Source: Porodaedalea pini (taxonomy: Eukaryota; Basidiomycota; Agaricomycetes; Hymenochaetales; Hymenochaetaceae). From it: a stretch of 64,000 bases of DNA. Location: assembly GCA_002794775.1 (NCBI GenBank), contig NBAY01000099.1, positions 44,885 through 108,884 of the forward strand. The letters run 5' to 3'. The notes beneath the pieces were generated by a model that was not told where the DNA came from, did no database searches, and saw nothing but the letters and a program-made list of their open reading frames with translations. Below, piece after piece: positions 21,285 to 33,645 of the stretch (the first letter of the stretch is position 1; every line of letters begins with the position of its first letter). A program made the translations under genes and the position numbers.

Positions 21285-21301
21285 AGCCAAGGCTCATAAC
21301 C
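21285..21301 (-). other. Primer binding site of the copia element
   Basis: Immediately inside the 5' LTR the minus strand reads GGTTATGAGCC, complementary to the CAT anticodon loop region of initiator tRNA-Met. Drosophila copia is known to prime from a half tRNA-iMet at this position. The same mechanism is inferred here. Confidence 0.6.
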
Positions 21302-21516
21302 TCTTAGACGAGCAGAAAAGTGGGACAAAGCTATAGATTAGGGGCAAGAGTGCCCATCCTTATATACAGTACAATTGAATAGTTTACTATAAAAAGTATA
21401 GTGAGCATATGGTGCATAGTCATATGAGCATATAGTCAGAGTTCTGGAAGTCGGTCATGTGACCAGTGACGGATATTTGCTCAGGCAAGTATCCGTCAGT
21501 TATTTATAGTTCAACA
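21302..21516 (-). repeat. 5' LTR of the copia element
   Basis: 215 bp. It differs from the 3' LTR by T/C, G/A and G/A changes near 21308, 21353 and 21437. It should contain the promoter of the element. Confidence 0.9.
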
Positions 21517-22356
21517 CTTGTATATGCCCTGTATTGCACCAAAACTCTTGTAACGAGCTTGTATCTGACTCGAAGACATTTTGGCACATGACAAGCTGAC
21601 TAACAGACTTTTATTACCTTACAAGGTATACAAGGCTATACAGGCGACGCGACTTTTTCGTGATGTAGAGAACTATAGTCGGAGTTACAATATTTAGCAC
21701 CCGCCCCATGTTAAACCCTATTTCGCCAACCACAAAAGAGCTCGTTATCGAATTGACATTCGCATCACTCAGGCATGGTATCTGTACGCTATGCAGCATG
21801 CTCCAATACCCGCTGAAGTGGGCTTCACCTCTCTTTTCTCCTCGACTCAGCCACGCGTCGTCTCACACGTCACGCTCATATGCATCCTTCAGATTTACTC
21901 ATCTGCGTAGAGATCAACAGTTTTTCCATCCACCAACCCCTTGCACACATCTCTATTACGATTTTTCGATACCGGCACGGAGAAGTAGAAAGCTCTGGGA
22001 GTCTCGACGTGGGAAGTCCGCGATACCAATGCTCGAGAGAAGACTCGTCGATATCGGACAAGCTGCCAGACAAACGTCATAAGCGCCATGTTGACAGATC
22101 GAAGTTAAGAGAGGCAAGGTCGATGTGATAAGCATGAGGATGTTTTGACGGAGAAGAGAAGAAAGAGTGCACGCACAATGATTGCAGGGACCGGGATGAT
22201 TTATGAATCCCGTAATATGAGGGATGTTGGCCGTCAGACGTTTAAAAAGGTAGACTACATCCGCTCTCCATGCCTTCCTGAACAGTCATCTTGCGATCAC
22301 TCTCGAGATCCACGCAGTCCGCAATGAGAGCATTCAACGAATGCTCGAAATAATTA
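21517..22356. other. No recognisable gene between two transposons
   Basis: Several short overlapping frames around 21700-22130 show no family motif and no intron-exon logic. Confidence 0.35.
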
Positions 22357-22358
22357 TA

Positions 22359-24747
22359 CAGTCAAACCTCTCATTAAGAATTACTGTCGATAAGAATTTC
22401 CTCTGGTTAAGAATAGAAATTTCAGTCCACCAAGTCTGTAGACAGTAAATTCAGGGTCCAATAAGAATAAATTCTCATTAAGAAATAAGAATAAGAATTT
22501 GTACAAAAACATAAGGGAAAATTCTTATTGAGAGGTCACTTAGTCATGTGAAAGTTGCACATAATCAAGCCATGGAGGACATGCAAAAAAAGGGTAGCAC
22601 ATTTTCCTCCCTGCTAGACAGCTCCTCGACACTCTTCTACCCACTTCAGAATGTCTACAGAGCTTGGCTGTGCACAGAACCCTGATGGATCACTCAAAGA
22701 AGCTAGTGAAATCAGCTTTACCCATTCCCGCAGTGCTTCTCCTATTGATCTCAGCACTCCACTGCCATCCGTTGCCGCCGCTCCCGCCCTAACACCAGTG
22801 ACTCCCACACCCATGGTGTCCATCAAAGAAGTGCCTGAGAAGCCTTCTGCCAGCAGGGTTCCAAAGCCTAGAATGCTTGGCAAGCGGTCCAGCACAGCGG
22901 TAATCCACTCAGTTCAGAAGCAGGTCCATTACACTACTGGTGACAAGCTTGAGGTTCTCGAATTCATTTCGGGTCCAGGCCATAATCTCAAAGATGAGGA
23001 GGTTGTGGATCATTTCAGGAGTCGCTTTCCCAAAATCAATCAGTCTATGGTTTGGAAATGGAGGAATGAACAACAAAAAATCCGGTCATCTGTTGAGAGC
23101 AATCCCAACCAAATTTTCTACAAACGGACTGGCATTGCCAAAGCTGTCAAGTTTCCAAAACTTGAAGAAATGCTTGTTTTATTTGTCTGGACATCTCAGG
23201 ACCGTCTCAAGATTTCCACAGAAGTACTTCGGGTCAAGGCGAAACAATTCACAGATATGCTTGGAATACCCCTAGACGAGCAGTTAAGTCTATCAAATGG
23301 TTGGGTTACATCATTTAAGGACCGAAATGGAATCTGGGAGTATAAACTCCATGGGGAAGCAGCCTCTGTTTCTCCAGAAGCAGTCGAAGCAGCAAGGGAG
23401 CAGCTCAAGGTCAAACTTGCTTCCTTCAGCTGGTGAGATGTGTACAATTTTGACAAAACTGGACTGTTCTATCGGATGCCACCAGATAAATCACTGGCTA
23501 CTCAACAGATGTCCGGTGGGAAAGGGGACAAAACACAGATATCACTTGGATTTATTGCGAATGCAGATGGTTCAGATATCCGAGAACCTTTATTTATTGG
23601 TCATGCCTGGCGGCCTCGATGCTTCAATAAGAAGGATGGATACAATTTGGGATTCATGTATTACTACAATAAGAAGGCATGGATGACAGGAATTATTTTT
23701 GAGCTGTGAGTGTTTCAAAATTTATTAATGGATTTTTCATGTCTAACTTAAATTTGAAGGTTTCTCAAGGATCTGGATAAGGAAATGCGTCAGCAGAACT
23801 GCAATGTCTGTCTTACAATTGATAATGTGCCATCACACATCTTCGATGCCTTGATACTCACAAACATTGAGGTCATCTTTCTTGATCCGAACATGACTTC
23901 CCATATCCAGCCTATGGATGCCGGAATTATTTGTGCATTTAAAGCTCAATACCGCTGCTTATACATTCTCCTGGCCCTCGATCGCTATGAAAATGGAGAA
24001 CAAAATATTTATCATATTGACCAGCTCCAAGCCATGAACCTGGTCAATCAGGCTTGGGCAAAAATCACGTCCGAAACTGTTTCAAACTGCTGGAAACATG
24101 CTGGAATTCTTAACGCTTCTTCAGGACCGATTGATCCAGCCATTAATGGTGATTCTGGGATCAACCAGGCTGTTACCGAGTTAGCGGGTGCTCTCAAAGA
24201 GCTTTCTGTCCAGGCAATTGCATCAAAAAATGTGCTGACTGTCGAGGAGCTTCTCAATATTGATGCGGAGGATGTTACAGAAGCAGAATGGACAGATGCC
24301 GAAATTCTTCAGCAGGTGGAAATCAGTTCATGTGAGGCTTCTGGTGAGCATATACCAGAACTAGAGGCACCCGGACCAGAACCAGAACTGCTCATGGGCC
24401 TTCCTGAGGCTTGTAATGCCCTTACCTGGCTTGATCAACTCTTTCAAAGCGAAGCAGGGCCGGAGTATGCTCAAGCTCGAGTCCTCCTTCCAAAACTTCA
24501 TTGGGACCTTCAGAGACGCATTAATAGATCAATGGGACAGTCTGACCTTCGTTCATTTTTCCATAAAGAAACATAGTTTGATTTTTATTCTACTAACAAG
24601 CCTGTATATAATGTGAATGTATGCACCCACACATGTGGGTGAATACATCACGTGCACTTTATGTAAGAATTCTCGTTAAGAATTACCTTTCAATAAGAAT
24701 AGACTGACTTGTCCACCGAGGCCTATTCTTAATGAGAGGTTCGACTG
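22359..24747 (+). mobile_element. Pogo/Tigger-like DNA transposon
   Basis: The termini are inverted repeats CAGTCAAACCTCTCATTAAG (left) and, read inward, CAGTCGAACCTCTCATTAAG (right), flanked by TA on both sides (22357-22358 and 24748-24749). TAAGAAT/ATTCTTA motifs recur inside both ends. Between them lies one DDE-type transposase gene. TA target and CAGT ends fit the Tc1/mariner-pogo superfamily. Confidence 0.9.
22651..24576 (+). pseudogene. Pogo-like transposase with one stop codon
   Basis: Exons 22651-23705 and 23760-24576 are joined by a 54-bp GTGAGT-AAG intron and total 624 codons. An N-terminal disordered part is followed by a CENP-B/pogo-type helix-turn-helix (YTTGDKLEVLEFI ... QSMVWKWRNE), a Tc5-type DNA-binding part (VLRVKAKQFTDMLGI, GWVTSFKDRNGI), and a DDE domain with the Asp motifs YNFDKTGLFYRMPPD, LTIDNVPSH and IQPMDAGII. 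The frame has a single TGA at 23434-23436, just before the first catalytic motif (SW-stop-DVYNFD). Apart from that it is complete, so one substitution or an editing/readthrough event separates it from coding. It would cut and paste the element at TA sites. Confidence 0.85.
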
Positions 24748-25894
24748 TACCAGAAAATGTCAACCCACTCGACTGGGTATACCGACAAAGTTCTGCGCAC
24801 CAAAGCCAACAAACGAGCTCGAAAGCACAGTACGTCAGTGGTTGGTACCCCCGCTCACAGTCGTGTGGGAGAACAAGCGAGGAGAGGCGAGGAAGAGGAG
24901 AACAAGTGAAGAATAGCTATTTTTTTAGAAGGAAGAGCTACTTTCCACATTGATGAGAAGCAGAAAGTTGAAGTTGAACTGCCCATTTCGCAGACGAGCA
25001 TACGCTCATCGCATGCACCGCATGCAAGAGGACGAGGAAGAAGACCCGGTTGTGTCGAGCAGTGGCGTGACAGTGGCTAAGGCAATCGCACCTGGCACGT
25101 GATACGTGTCACCTTCAACGTCCGCGTCACGTACCTTGTCCAAACGTCAGTTGGTCAACATCTTCTTCGCTGTGGTCAGTGGCTATCATCTCCGCTTCGA
25201 TTTGCTCCGATTAGCCAATCCCACACTCATGAGATTTTCTACAATGGCTCGTCTTTGCGCTCGGGTTAGGAAAAATGAGCCTGTCCTAATGAGCTATTAA
25301 TAGTTCGACCATGATGAGCTGTTTGAGACAACAAGCACAACGGCAGCGTTCTTGATGGGCACGGAATCAATCTCACCATCCTTGCCAACAGCAGCAGTGT
25401 TGTTGTTTGTCTTCGGTGAGCACTGTCGTCTTTGTCGAAAGGCCCAATCGTCAGCGCGGACTAGGGAGCATCTGCTGTGAGCTTCGAGTTAGCGGTGATT
25501 TAGTTAAGCTCAGGGCCTTTCATAGGGATGCTCGCACGATACAGGCACTTATGCATATCATAGGGGAGAACTCTCTGCTCGTGATCGGGCGAGACGATAA
25601 CTGTGTAGCGAGAAGAGACAAGGATGTGGAGAGCGAGCAGAGCAAGGAGTACTTATAGAAGGAGAGCGAAGTAGAAATGAGAAGTATCCCATTTCGCCGG
25701 ACGAGCGCACGCTCATCGTGTGCATCGTGAGCAAAAAGGCGACGAAGAGCACGGAGACTTTCTCGGTATGTGAAATACAACATTGATATCTGGGTTTCAT
25801 ATGAGTTACATCGTACAACGTCACAGAAAAGCACAAAAAAGAAAGAATTCCGAATCCATCCATCCACCACAATCCACTTAGTTCTATAGCAACT
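24748..25894. other. Intergenic with a diverged direct repeat; no clear gene
   Basis: Segments near 24926-25040 and 25652-25745 share CCCATTTCG..GACGAGC..ACGCTCATCG and flanking GA-rich sequence. A short minus-strand coding-like piece (DGEIDSVPIKNAAVVLVV, near 25320-25390) is present but cannot be extended or named. Confidence 0.35.
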
Positions 25895-26982
25895 TCACAG
25901 CGCGATCGCCCTCATTCCGCTCGTCAGACTTCCCATTATATCCCTGACCTGCTTGATCTGCCCGACTCCGCATGCGCCACTCTCGACGTGCTGGCAAAGC
26001 GCGCTGAGTGCCGAGTACTGCACGCCGCAGCCCGGCTTGGGGCAGCGGTAGATCTTCTCGCGGTGCCGAGGGCTCTGCAGGTGGGCATTCAGCGCGCGGA
26101 GTGTGGAAAACAAGCTGTGGCACAGGAAGCACTAGAAGAGAAAAGAGGTCAGCAGATGTAGAGACAGAAGCTGGGGAAGATACTTCACACCTCGTACGCA
26201 AGGCCGTTCCAGGAGCGCTCAGACGCCCAGTATTCCGGCTCGCGAGGCATGAGCCTCGTCCCACCAGGACCATCAATCATTCGCGCCGGGTTCGTGATGG
26301 CATTCTGCTTATCGATGCGCGCGACGAAGTCGTTGACGGCGGCTCTCGTGATGCCCGCGGGGCACGAACCGCTTTCCGCGTGAAGAAGGAGCGCCGACAC
26401 GGAAACGAAGGTCCTTCCGCACCCTCGGCCAGGGCACACGATGGACCGCGCAGTATGAATGGCGGATTTGCGGTGGCTGGTGAGGTTCGCGGGAGACTGG
26501 AAGAGGCGGTTGCAGTCGCGGCAGTAATTGTGCGAGCATTCGTTGTGGTTCGCCAGCTCGTCGAACGTGGAGAAGAGTGTGACGCAGGAGAGGCAGATAT
26601 AGTGCTCATCCTGGCCGTGTTTGATCAGTTCGTCGACATTGTTGAAGAGCATGTTGCAGAAGGAGCAATAATGATGCTCGCTGCTCTGCTTGTAGTGCTG
26701 CAGCAAGCCCTCAGCAGACTTGAAATACTGTCCGTGCTGCGCGCAGAAGTAGTGCACCGCATTGTTATGGTTGAGCAGGGCGTTGGCACCGTTGAAGTGC
26801 CTATCACAGCGCTGGCAGTAGAAGTGCAAGCGGCTTTGTACGTAGTGCTGAATGAGACCCATCGACGTCGAGAAGTCCTTGTTGCACGTGCTGCAGATAT
26901 GATGGTTTGGAGAGTTCTGCTCGTGTTGATAGAGCGCACGGTCGTGGGCGAAGTATCTGTCGCAGCGATCGCAGTAGGCCAT
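25895..26982 (-). CDS. C2H2 zinc-finger protein with about ten fingers
   Basis: Exons 26191-26982 and 25895-26131, joined by a 59-bp GTGTGA-CTAG intron, give 342 residues. Finger 1 begins at residue 3 (YCDRCDRYF). Seven tandem units follow with C-x2-C and H-x5/6-H or H-x4-H spacing; the fourth (FCAQHGQYF) has His in place of its second Cys. Fingers 8 (CPGRGCGRTF) and 10 (CPKPGCGVQY) end in H-x5-C (HAESGSC, HVESGAC), so they are C2HC. Finger 9 (CFLCHSLFS) starts exactly at the intron. Such arrays bind nucleic acid or protein; the target is unknown. The ATG at 26982 follows a CACA context. A longer upstream frame exists but overlaps a divergent pseudogene and is rejected. Confidence 0.8.
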
Positions 26983-27235
26983 TGTGGTTGCGGGTGAAGT
27001 AGAACAAAGGCGACACGTTTGTATATACCTCCGGATCGACCAATTTTCCCGAGACAATTGCCACGAGTCGTAACAACCCAATTTACAAAAGATACTCGAA
27101 GTTAGTCGTATGATTCTATGAAGGGGGTGATCGCTGCAGAAGAAGTGAAGATTCAGAAGAAGAGGGACGAGCAGAATAATACAAAGGCAGGTGACTCGAC
27201 GCGTTCCACGTGATGCGTGATGCGTGTCTTGCACA

Positions 27236-27790
27236 CCGTGATGCTGCGCTTTCCACGGCAAACTCTTTGCTCGTCCTTCTCGTTTCGTTGTCCTTGCTTT
27301 TGTACGCGAAGTTCGACGGGCAGCTTGTTGCATGGGATCGAACAGCGTCTTACCCATCTCACCTGCGTTCGGTTCATCGCCATTTACCTCTGATGCCTCA
27401 TTCGGTGAAGGACACGAGACAGAAAATTTTGCTCGTTTCCGCCTTCTTTCCACTCTCAAAGTCCAAGCACTCCATGGCACAATATTCGGACTGGTTGTCG
27501 CGTTTCATCTACCAGGTCACGACACCGATATAATTCTATGCACCGCCTGATCTCGAGTCGACTATCCTCTCCAAACGCGGTGCATTGCCCTTTGTCATTG
27601 CCACGCGCCATGAGACCGCTTTTGATATCCCGCCTCTGAAGGGGAGAGGCAGACTATGAGAAGATACACGGGTGGGATAGGGAGAAGGAGCATCATAACC
27701 CAGAGTTGTATACCGCGTGAGCTGCGAAGCGATTTCTACTCGCTGAGTGCTGCAGCGTCCCGGCACTGGGGATGGGCTTCCAGCACTTCG
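27236..27790 (+). pseudogene. Truncated HtrL/YibB-like gene copy
   Basis: Strongly similar to the first 200 codons of the intact gene at 56194, in the same order: LLVSAFFPLSKSKHSMAQYS, DWLSRF, FYAPPDLE, ETAFDIPPLKG, HGWDREKEHHNPELY. Lesions include a TAA after VTTPI (27530), a frameshift after PPLKGRG (about 27650), and a TGA near 27718. Similarity ends near 27790. It lies head-to-head with the zinc-finger gene, about 250 bp apart. Confidence 0.85.
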
Positions 27791-29730
27791 GATAGAAAAA
27801 ATGAATGATACCGAGTAGGTGTGTTTCCTCGAAGCGGAAGTGTATTTCGAGGCGTATCAGGCTATTCTGCTGCTAATTTCGCTCATATGTTCTGATACTG
27901 ACAGTTATGCATGCCGATTCAAACACGTCACAGCCACGAGAGAAGATCTTCAGCATTCTTTGCTTCGTGCGCAAATGACGCACAGCCTGCTTTGCAAAGC
28001 GTACACTATGCCAATCATTTACCTTTCTTAGGAAGCATCTCAACCTTACCTATTCAGGCCAACCTTGCAGATCGGCTGTGGTGTCTCGGCACAAATGACT
28101 CGGACGGAAGCTGATGATCTGCTTCGCACGCAGGCACTCCTTGGGCGTGCACGTGGCTCGCAACCGGTCGTGAAGCCCGTCTCATGTGGCAAAATCATAT
28201 GTATCCGTGAGTACTTGGAAAGAGCATGATACGAGGACAGTAAATCTGACGCAAAATGCTGTTCGGTACAGGGAGTGACTGAACGTCGTATTTGGCAGTA
28301 TGACTAAGCATGTACACTGTAAGCTGTCATTCGGAGTCGCGTTCTGACCGTTGATACACGACTTCATGTTCCGACTTAAATGTGTTCTTACTCTTCTAGT
28401 ATGAGACCGTCTGACCGCTTCTCGGAACCCATCTTGTCTGTGCTTCCCGCGGAGTCACCTCCATGGACATGCTGGAGAGGTCTCCGCGCTGCAGTTGCGC
28501 GTTCATCATATGTTCAAAGTCATATGCTCTCCCGTCTAGCCCGCCGTCATCGCAGGTGTCTTCAAGTTTCATCTCATCCTCGGCGTTGAGGATGCCTCAA
28601 GTTGTGCCTCAAGAGCATTCATTCACCTCGCCGCCGGCTCTGACGCCAACGACGCATGCGGACCCCGCTACAGGTACTTGGACCGAGCAGCAATGCCGAT
28701 TTCGGTGGCAACTCGCAAACTCGCGCTGGTTCACTAGAGGTAGGTACATGTGTATCTGACGAAAACCCGAAGAAGCTCACTCTGAATAGCGGGAATCGGC
28801 GTGACCCGCCACAAACATCCTTCGCGTCGAATAGACCGTATCGGACCGCGCCGCATCGTGGTAGTTTTATCTGGGATTCACAAATTGAGGACCCGAAGAT
28901 TGCTTATCTCACTGTAGAAAATATTCAGTACAGCTTTGTAGTTTTTTATCCCACCTATGTAGCCTCTGTACACACCCTTGCTCGTCATATTTGCCAGTGT
29001 ACGGTAGACCTGACCCATTGGGTTTTGTTTGTCGGCCGACCTCTTTAAGGGGCATATGATATGTCACCCTTTTTTCGGGCTTCACCTAAAGAAGCGTAAA
29101 ATTACTCATGTGAACGCGGATCTTGTCCTGTCGGCATCGGGGTGTTGGGTCATCGGGGCATCGGAACCGACGCTCGATATGTTTTGTCCTCAATACGAAA
29201 TTTAGCAAAATCGTTATTTTGGCTCAATTTTGCTACACTCATCAAGTCAGGGGTCAGTATCGACGTTCTGCCTGACTTTGTATCGTGCATCTGCCTACTT
29301 TCTGTAGCAGACATTATTCAAAAATCCGAAGAGCGGACGATTTGTAAGATCTGATTTGTCAAGAGCTTTCAACCTCCCGCTCGCTTGCGTCATCGTTCAT
29401 TCCGACAATTGTAAATTTGTAATCATCTTCACAAACCTAGAAGCTTCGCCTATGCGACTCTATCCGAGATGCTCAGGTGGGTCTAACGGATTGTGACAAT
29501 TGCCAGACTTGCGGCTACTTTCGGAACATAGAACCAAAAGTCCTTCCGCGTAGTCTGCACTATTCGAGGTCATTCGACGAGCCCGTCCGAACGCACGCCT
29601 GCCTTGAACGCGATAAAAGGCGAACAGCATGACGCTTTTCGACATCAACATCTCACATATCCTGTGCACTCGAATAATCAGCACCGTCTTCTGTTACTCT
29701 ACCTCCCCAGAGTCGGCAGAAACTCTAACT
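27791..29730. other. No supportable gene
   Basis: Several frames of 60-130 codons overlap with no recognisable motif, no consistent splice structure and no repeat boundary that I can define. Possibly further decayed sequence. Confidence 0.35.
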
Positions 29731-30410
29731 ATGCCTTACTCTGCGTACGTGTTCCATCGCTCTATCCTATACTCGCTCTTGGTAAGCGTGTGCTTGAAAA
29801 CGTGCAAAGTAATCTATGCTCACTATCATCTTAGTGGGCCGCTTCCGTTGTCGAGCTTGGCTTGACAAGTTGGCGTGTACACCATACAAAGAGTGTAGCT
29901 GGCTTCTATGGTGCGCAGGTCTTCTGGTTTCAATACAATACCTTTCTTACAAACTTTTTGCAATAAGACCCGATCGTCGTTGAGCTCATCGTCACTTCCG
30001 CTCTCTCTATTCTATGGATCCCTATCACCGTCTTCCTGCACGTTCGAAAGTCAAAGGAGCTGCATCCTGGCACCGGCTACGCGCCGCTGCGCTTCGAGTC
30101 CTGCGGCAACTTTATCCTTTGGATCATGTGGCTCGTTGGCGCCGCCATCGCTACAGTATGTTTTATTCTGTTTAGTCTACGTGATTGAATAATGGCTTAC
30201 CTGCCCCCACAGCACAAATGGCCGACTAAGGGACTCGCTGGCCCTGGACGGGACGGCCACATTTTGATTACGCTCGTCGCGTTTGCGTGGATACCGTTCG
30301 GCGCGCTCTCTCTCATCAAAGTGTTTGTAGCGATGCACTACGCTGCCCTTCGCGGTGGAGCAGATGCCTCACACAGTCAGATCGACGAGAAGCGTTCGAC
30401 CGCCGCATAA
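29731..30410 (+). CDS. Small four-pass membrane protein, MARVEL-like
   Basis: Exons 29731-29781, 29835-29910, 29968-30155 and 30213-30410 total 513 nt, giving 170 residues. All introns (53, 57 and 57 bp) are GT-AG. The second intron removes an apparent in-frame TAA at 29964 and restores GFYDPIVVEL across the junction. Four hydrophobic segments are visible: SILYSLLWAASVVELGL; VELIVTSALSILWIPITVFL; NFILWIMWLVGAAIAT; and ILITLVAFAWIPFGALSLI. A short charged cytoplasmic-type tail ends the protein. The layout matches uncharacterised fungal MARVEL-domain proteins thought to act in membrane apposition or trafficking. The family assignment is from layout and remembered patterns. Confidence 0.75.
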
Positions 30411-33400
30411 GGCGCTGACAACTTGTACGACAAACGATCGAACGGAATGAGAAATGACTAGCGACGACCGAGCCCAAGCCTATGTTGCATTCCCCTTTAA
30501 CCATTGCGACAAATTCCTCTTACTATCTACTCATTGGCACTCGTCTTTTATGCTGTGTAACTTTACTCTTGTCATCTTGTCTTCCTTGCAGCCTGGCCCT
30601 TCACGACTCTTCACGACTGCAAATGTCCATCATTAATATCTTGTAATGTTGTTGTATACTACTATACCTTAGATTGTAACAAAATAATAATAATGAAACA
30701 ATTCTGTATCTTGTCTGATTGATATATTTAATGTGCCTGGCTTGAGGTGACGGGCCTAGCTACTACCGATGTCCAATGGAAGAGGAAATGTCATTGACTC
30801 GGGCTTCGTACGTCCATAGTCGCGACCGATACTCGCATCAATGAACGTGGATGCCTCGATATCGCCGTCAGCCTTGCTATGCACATGTATTCGACCAGCC
30901 AGGCTCGTGCTACAGTGCAGAGCGCCACCTCGCATCAACTCTGCCCAGCCCGGAGATTTGAGTTTGAGAGTCCGAGACTTTTTTTTCTGTAATAGAAGTA
31001 AGGAAGATAATCGTCAATCCTCACTTTTTGGCTTTCCCATCAATTTGTTTCAAATTTTCCTGAAAAAAAAATACCCAAAAAAATCAAAACAATAATACAG
31101 GCTGAACTTGCAGGGCCATGTTGCCCCCACTTAGACTCTTAGCTACGTGACAATGCCTCTGAAGGGCATAAAGTCAAGACAAGCCAGGGCAAAAACAGTT
31201 GCTGCCGGCATGGCCTTTACTAGGAATAATCAGGAACCTCCAGAAATGCTGGCAGTACATGGATTCTACAGGTTCAGTTTTCTCTTTTTTGCAGATCTCT
31301 CAGATTTCCTACTGGCTGCTAGGGCTGTGAAGAGTTACAAGTCTCACTGCCGGATCCCTGAGAGTGCAGAGGTACGGGTGGCCCCCAAACAGCTGAAGAA
31401 GTAAGTATGATTGATGTTCATCTTATGTAACATTGCCTTTCTTGGACATCTTGGTAATAAATAAAATAATTTTTATTTATTTAAATATTCTGTTTCAAAT
31501 CTTGGGACCCAAAATTTCCCCCCCTTAGAAATAAAATATTTCACTCCACAAGTTCTATAGTATAACACTATAGCTACCTATATATGCAATTACAAGGCTA
31601 AACGACGTAATTTGAGGGACTAGATACAGTTGGGAGTTGACGCGTTTTGAGTTGTTGGGTTATGCCGCTCTGCACTGTAGATCGCGGGATGTCTCTCGGG
31701 AGTGCAAATGACCGTCCTGTGCTACGCCACTTACATACACCAAGCGGCCACGTGGTATCATCTCCGCATCCTGATTCGCTACACGCTTCCGCAATGAGGA
31801 TGTCGACCTAGGCGTAATTCTTGCTTGCACGTTTTTCCTTTGCGGTCTTGGGACGTGGACCAATGGGTCCAGCCTTGTTGCCCTCCACGCTACTCCGCAC
31901 ATCCAGGTCATTATCGTAGCTTGCGAGGACGCGTGCCGAAGTCGACCGTTTCATACTTTGATGGGGATGATCCTGCGGCTCTCGTTTCCGCCAAGAGATT
32001 TTTTCTAAAACCATAGTTTCCGAAGCGACGACGAAAAGGAGAAAGGCGACGTCGTGTGCGCTAGGATAGGCGAATTGATAGACAACTCTGGACGGTGGCG
32101 GTGGATCGTGATGGCTACGAGGGTCACAGGGTTTAAACCGAAACTGGCGGATCCTTCGTCTTCTGTGCTTCCTTAGCTATGGATTTCCCGGATTTCCCGG
32201 ATTTCCCGGACGAGGCATTTGTTTTGAAAAGAGATTGGAAGAGCGTCGCTTAGATAATGAGGGCGGCCGGCAGACGTATGGGATGGTTGGAATTCAGTCG
32301 GATGTCATTTGCCGCGGCTGTGCTACTAGAAGTTGATAACTTAGTGGGTGTTAAGACATGCAAAGCGGAAAAGACGTACAGATATAACACACTACTAGCG
32401 TCATTGTGCTGAAACGGTGAATGATAGTATCATGATAGCCCTATACGGTAGCATGTTGTACTCAAATAGACGGGGCTCAGAACACTTTGACTGCTTACCG
32501 ATCATCAAGGACGAAGGCTGGCACTGGAACTAGGAGTGGAGGCGTGGAGGGCGTAAGTAGGGTAGGTATGCAGGCGAGATGTGAGATGGCGGTGATACGT
32601 AGCACTTGCCGGACCGTAAACCTGCCAGATGCATGTTCCCGCATTCAAGGCCTGTGCTAACTGAGGGCCAATGGATCGCTTGGTATCCACAGGTGGCTAT
32701 CCATTTACCAGAAGCTCGCGATCATATGGTTAGACTGAACTTGCTATTGGCATCTTTGCACATTGCACCCTGACCTCCGCGCTTTGAAAGAGTTTTTGAA
32801 CAGATTTTCCGCTTTGTGTTCCAAGCTATCGAAGCACGTCGTTGCTCCTGTGCGAGCATGACACTGAGATCGAGATCTGTTAGCTCCGCCTATTAATCCT
32901 ATCTGTGCTGAATGCCCTTTATCTTTAGGAAGTTCGCGGCACGAAAAGCGTTTTGAATACACAGGAGACATGTATAAAAGCGGAAGAAGGCCGGAATGGA
33001 ATAACCGCTCGTTGAAATTTTGCGTACTTCTTTTGCATGGAATCCCGCTCAAGGACAATTGACGCGACTCGTGTCTCCTGGTAGGCTAGCCATCGCCTTT
33101 TCTGTGTATTGTTTTGGTCCTGCAACGCGCTCAATTGCCGTCAAGACTCTTGACCTAGGCCACAACGCAGCTTCCGCCGCATCCACTCAGACCGCACCGT
33201 CGTACGCCTAGAAGACTCCTGAACCTGACGTATATCTTCAAGAAAATGTTGGATGCCCACCATAAAAATCTTCATAATGATCCTTTAAGGAGGGGTAGTG
33301 CCAGCCGAATTGAGTACCCGGAGAATTTACGTAGCCACGAAATCAATACGTAAGTTAAGATCGTTGGACTATAACACTACAATGCAACGAACAAAAAAGT

Positions 33401-33640
33401 AGACACCTCAATCCTGACTCTTGAGGTCCTGTGCTACGACTTGGACTCTCCAAGTTGACGGCTCTTCCTACTTGTTCGTCTTCTTTGGCGTGTCTAGCTA
33501 TCGATCTATTCTGTAAATGAAGGCAGTAGCCACATAGTGATAAGGGCAAGAGTAAGACGCAGTAAGCGCAGAGCGAACTTGAAGTTGCCGCATGGCCGAC
33601 ATTTGGATCTTACATCATAATATATAGAACTTCCGAAAAA
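30411..33640. other. Long region without a convincing gene
   Basis: Weak candidates only. A plus-strand frame at 31147-31404 ends KQLKK at a GTAAGT donor in AT-rich surroundings, possibly a transposon remnant. A minus-strand 68-codon ATG frame at 31808-32014 ends GPIGPRPKTAKEKRASKNYA and could be a small basic protein or last exon. A tandem GATTTCCCG repeat (three units) lies at 32182-32208. None can be assigned a function. Confidence 0.35.
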
Positions 33641-33645
33641 GCTGT

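Larger units (their letters stand above)
16418..21516 (-). mobile_element. Complete Ty1/copia LTR retrotransposon
   Basis: The element is bounded by two 215-bp direct repeats (16418-16632 and 21302-21516) and a 5-bp target duplication CTTGT (16413-16417 and 21517-21521). It is transcribed on the minus strand. The order gag, protease, integrase, reverse transcriptase, RNase H is that of copia (Pseudoviridae-like), not gypsy. A primer site abuts the 5' LTR and a purine tract abuts the 3' LTR. The LTRs differ at three positions that I can see, all transitions, so the insertion is young. Confidence 0.95.

Noticed and set aside
21254..21328. Longer N-terminus of the copia polyprotein
   Set aside because: The upstream ATG lies in the 5' LTR and overlaps the primer site. 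The ATG at 21253 is the more likely start.
26008..26997. Plus-strand 329-codon frame
   Set aside because: Shadow of the zinc-finger gene: its composition mirrors the Cys/His codons of the other strand.
26983..27480. N-terminal extension of the zinc-finger protein
   Set aside because: It runs antisense through the HtrL-like pseudogene. The first finger begins right after the ATG at 26982.
29964..29966. In-frame TAA in the MARVEL-like gene, first read as a nonsense mutation
   Set aside because: It lies within a 57-bp GT-AG intron (29911-29967). Splicing gives GFYDPIVVEL in frame.
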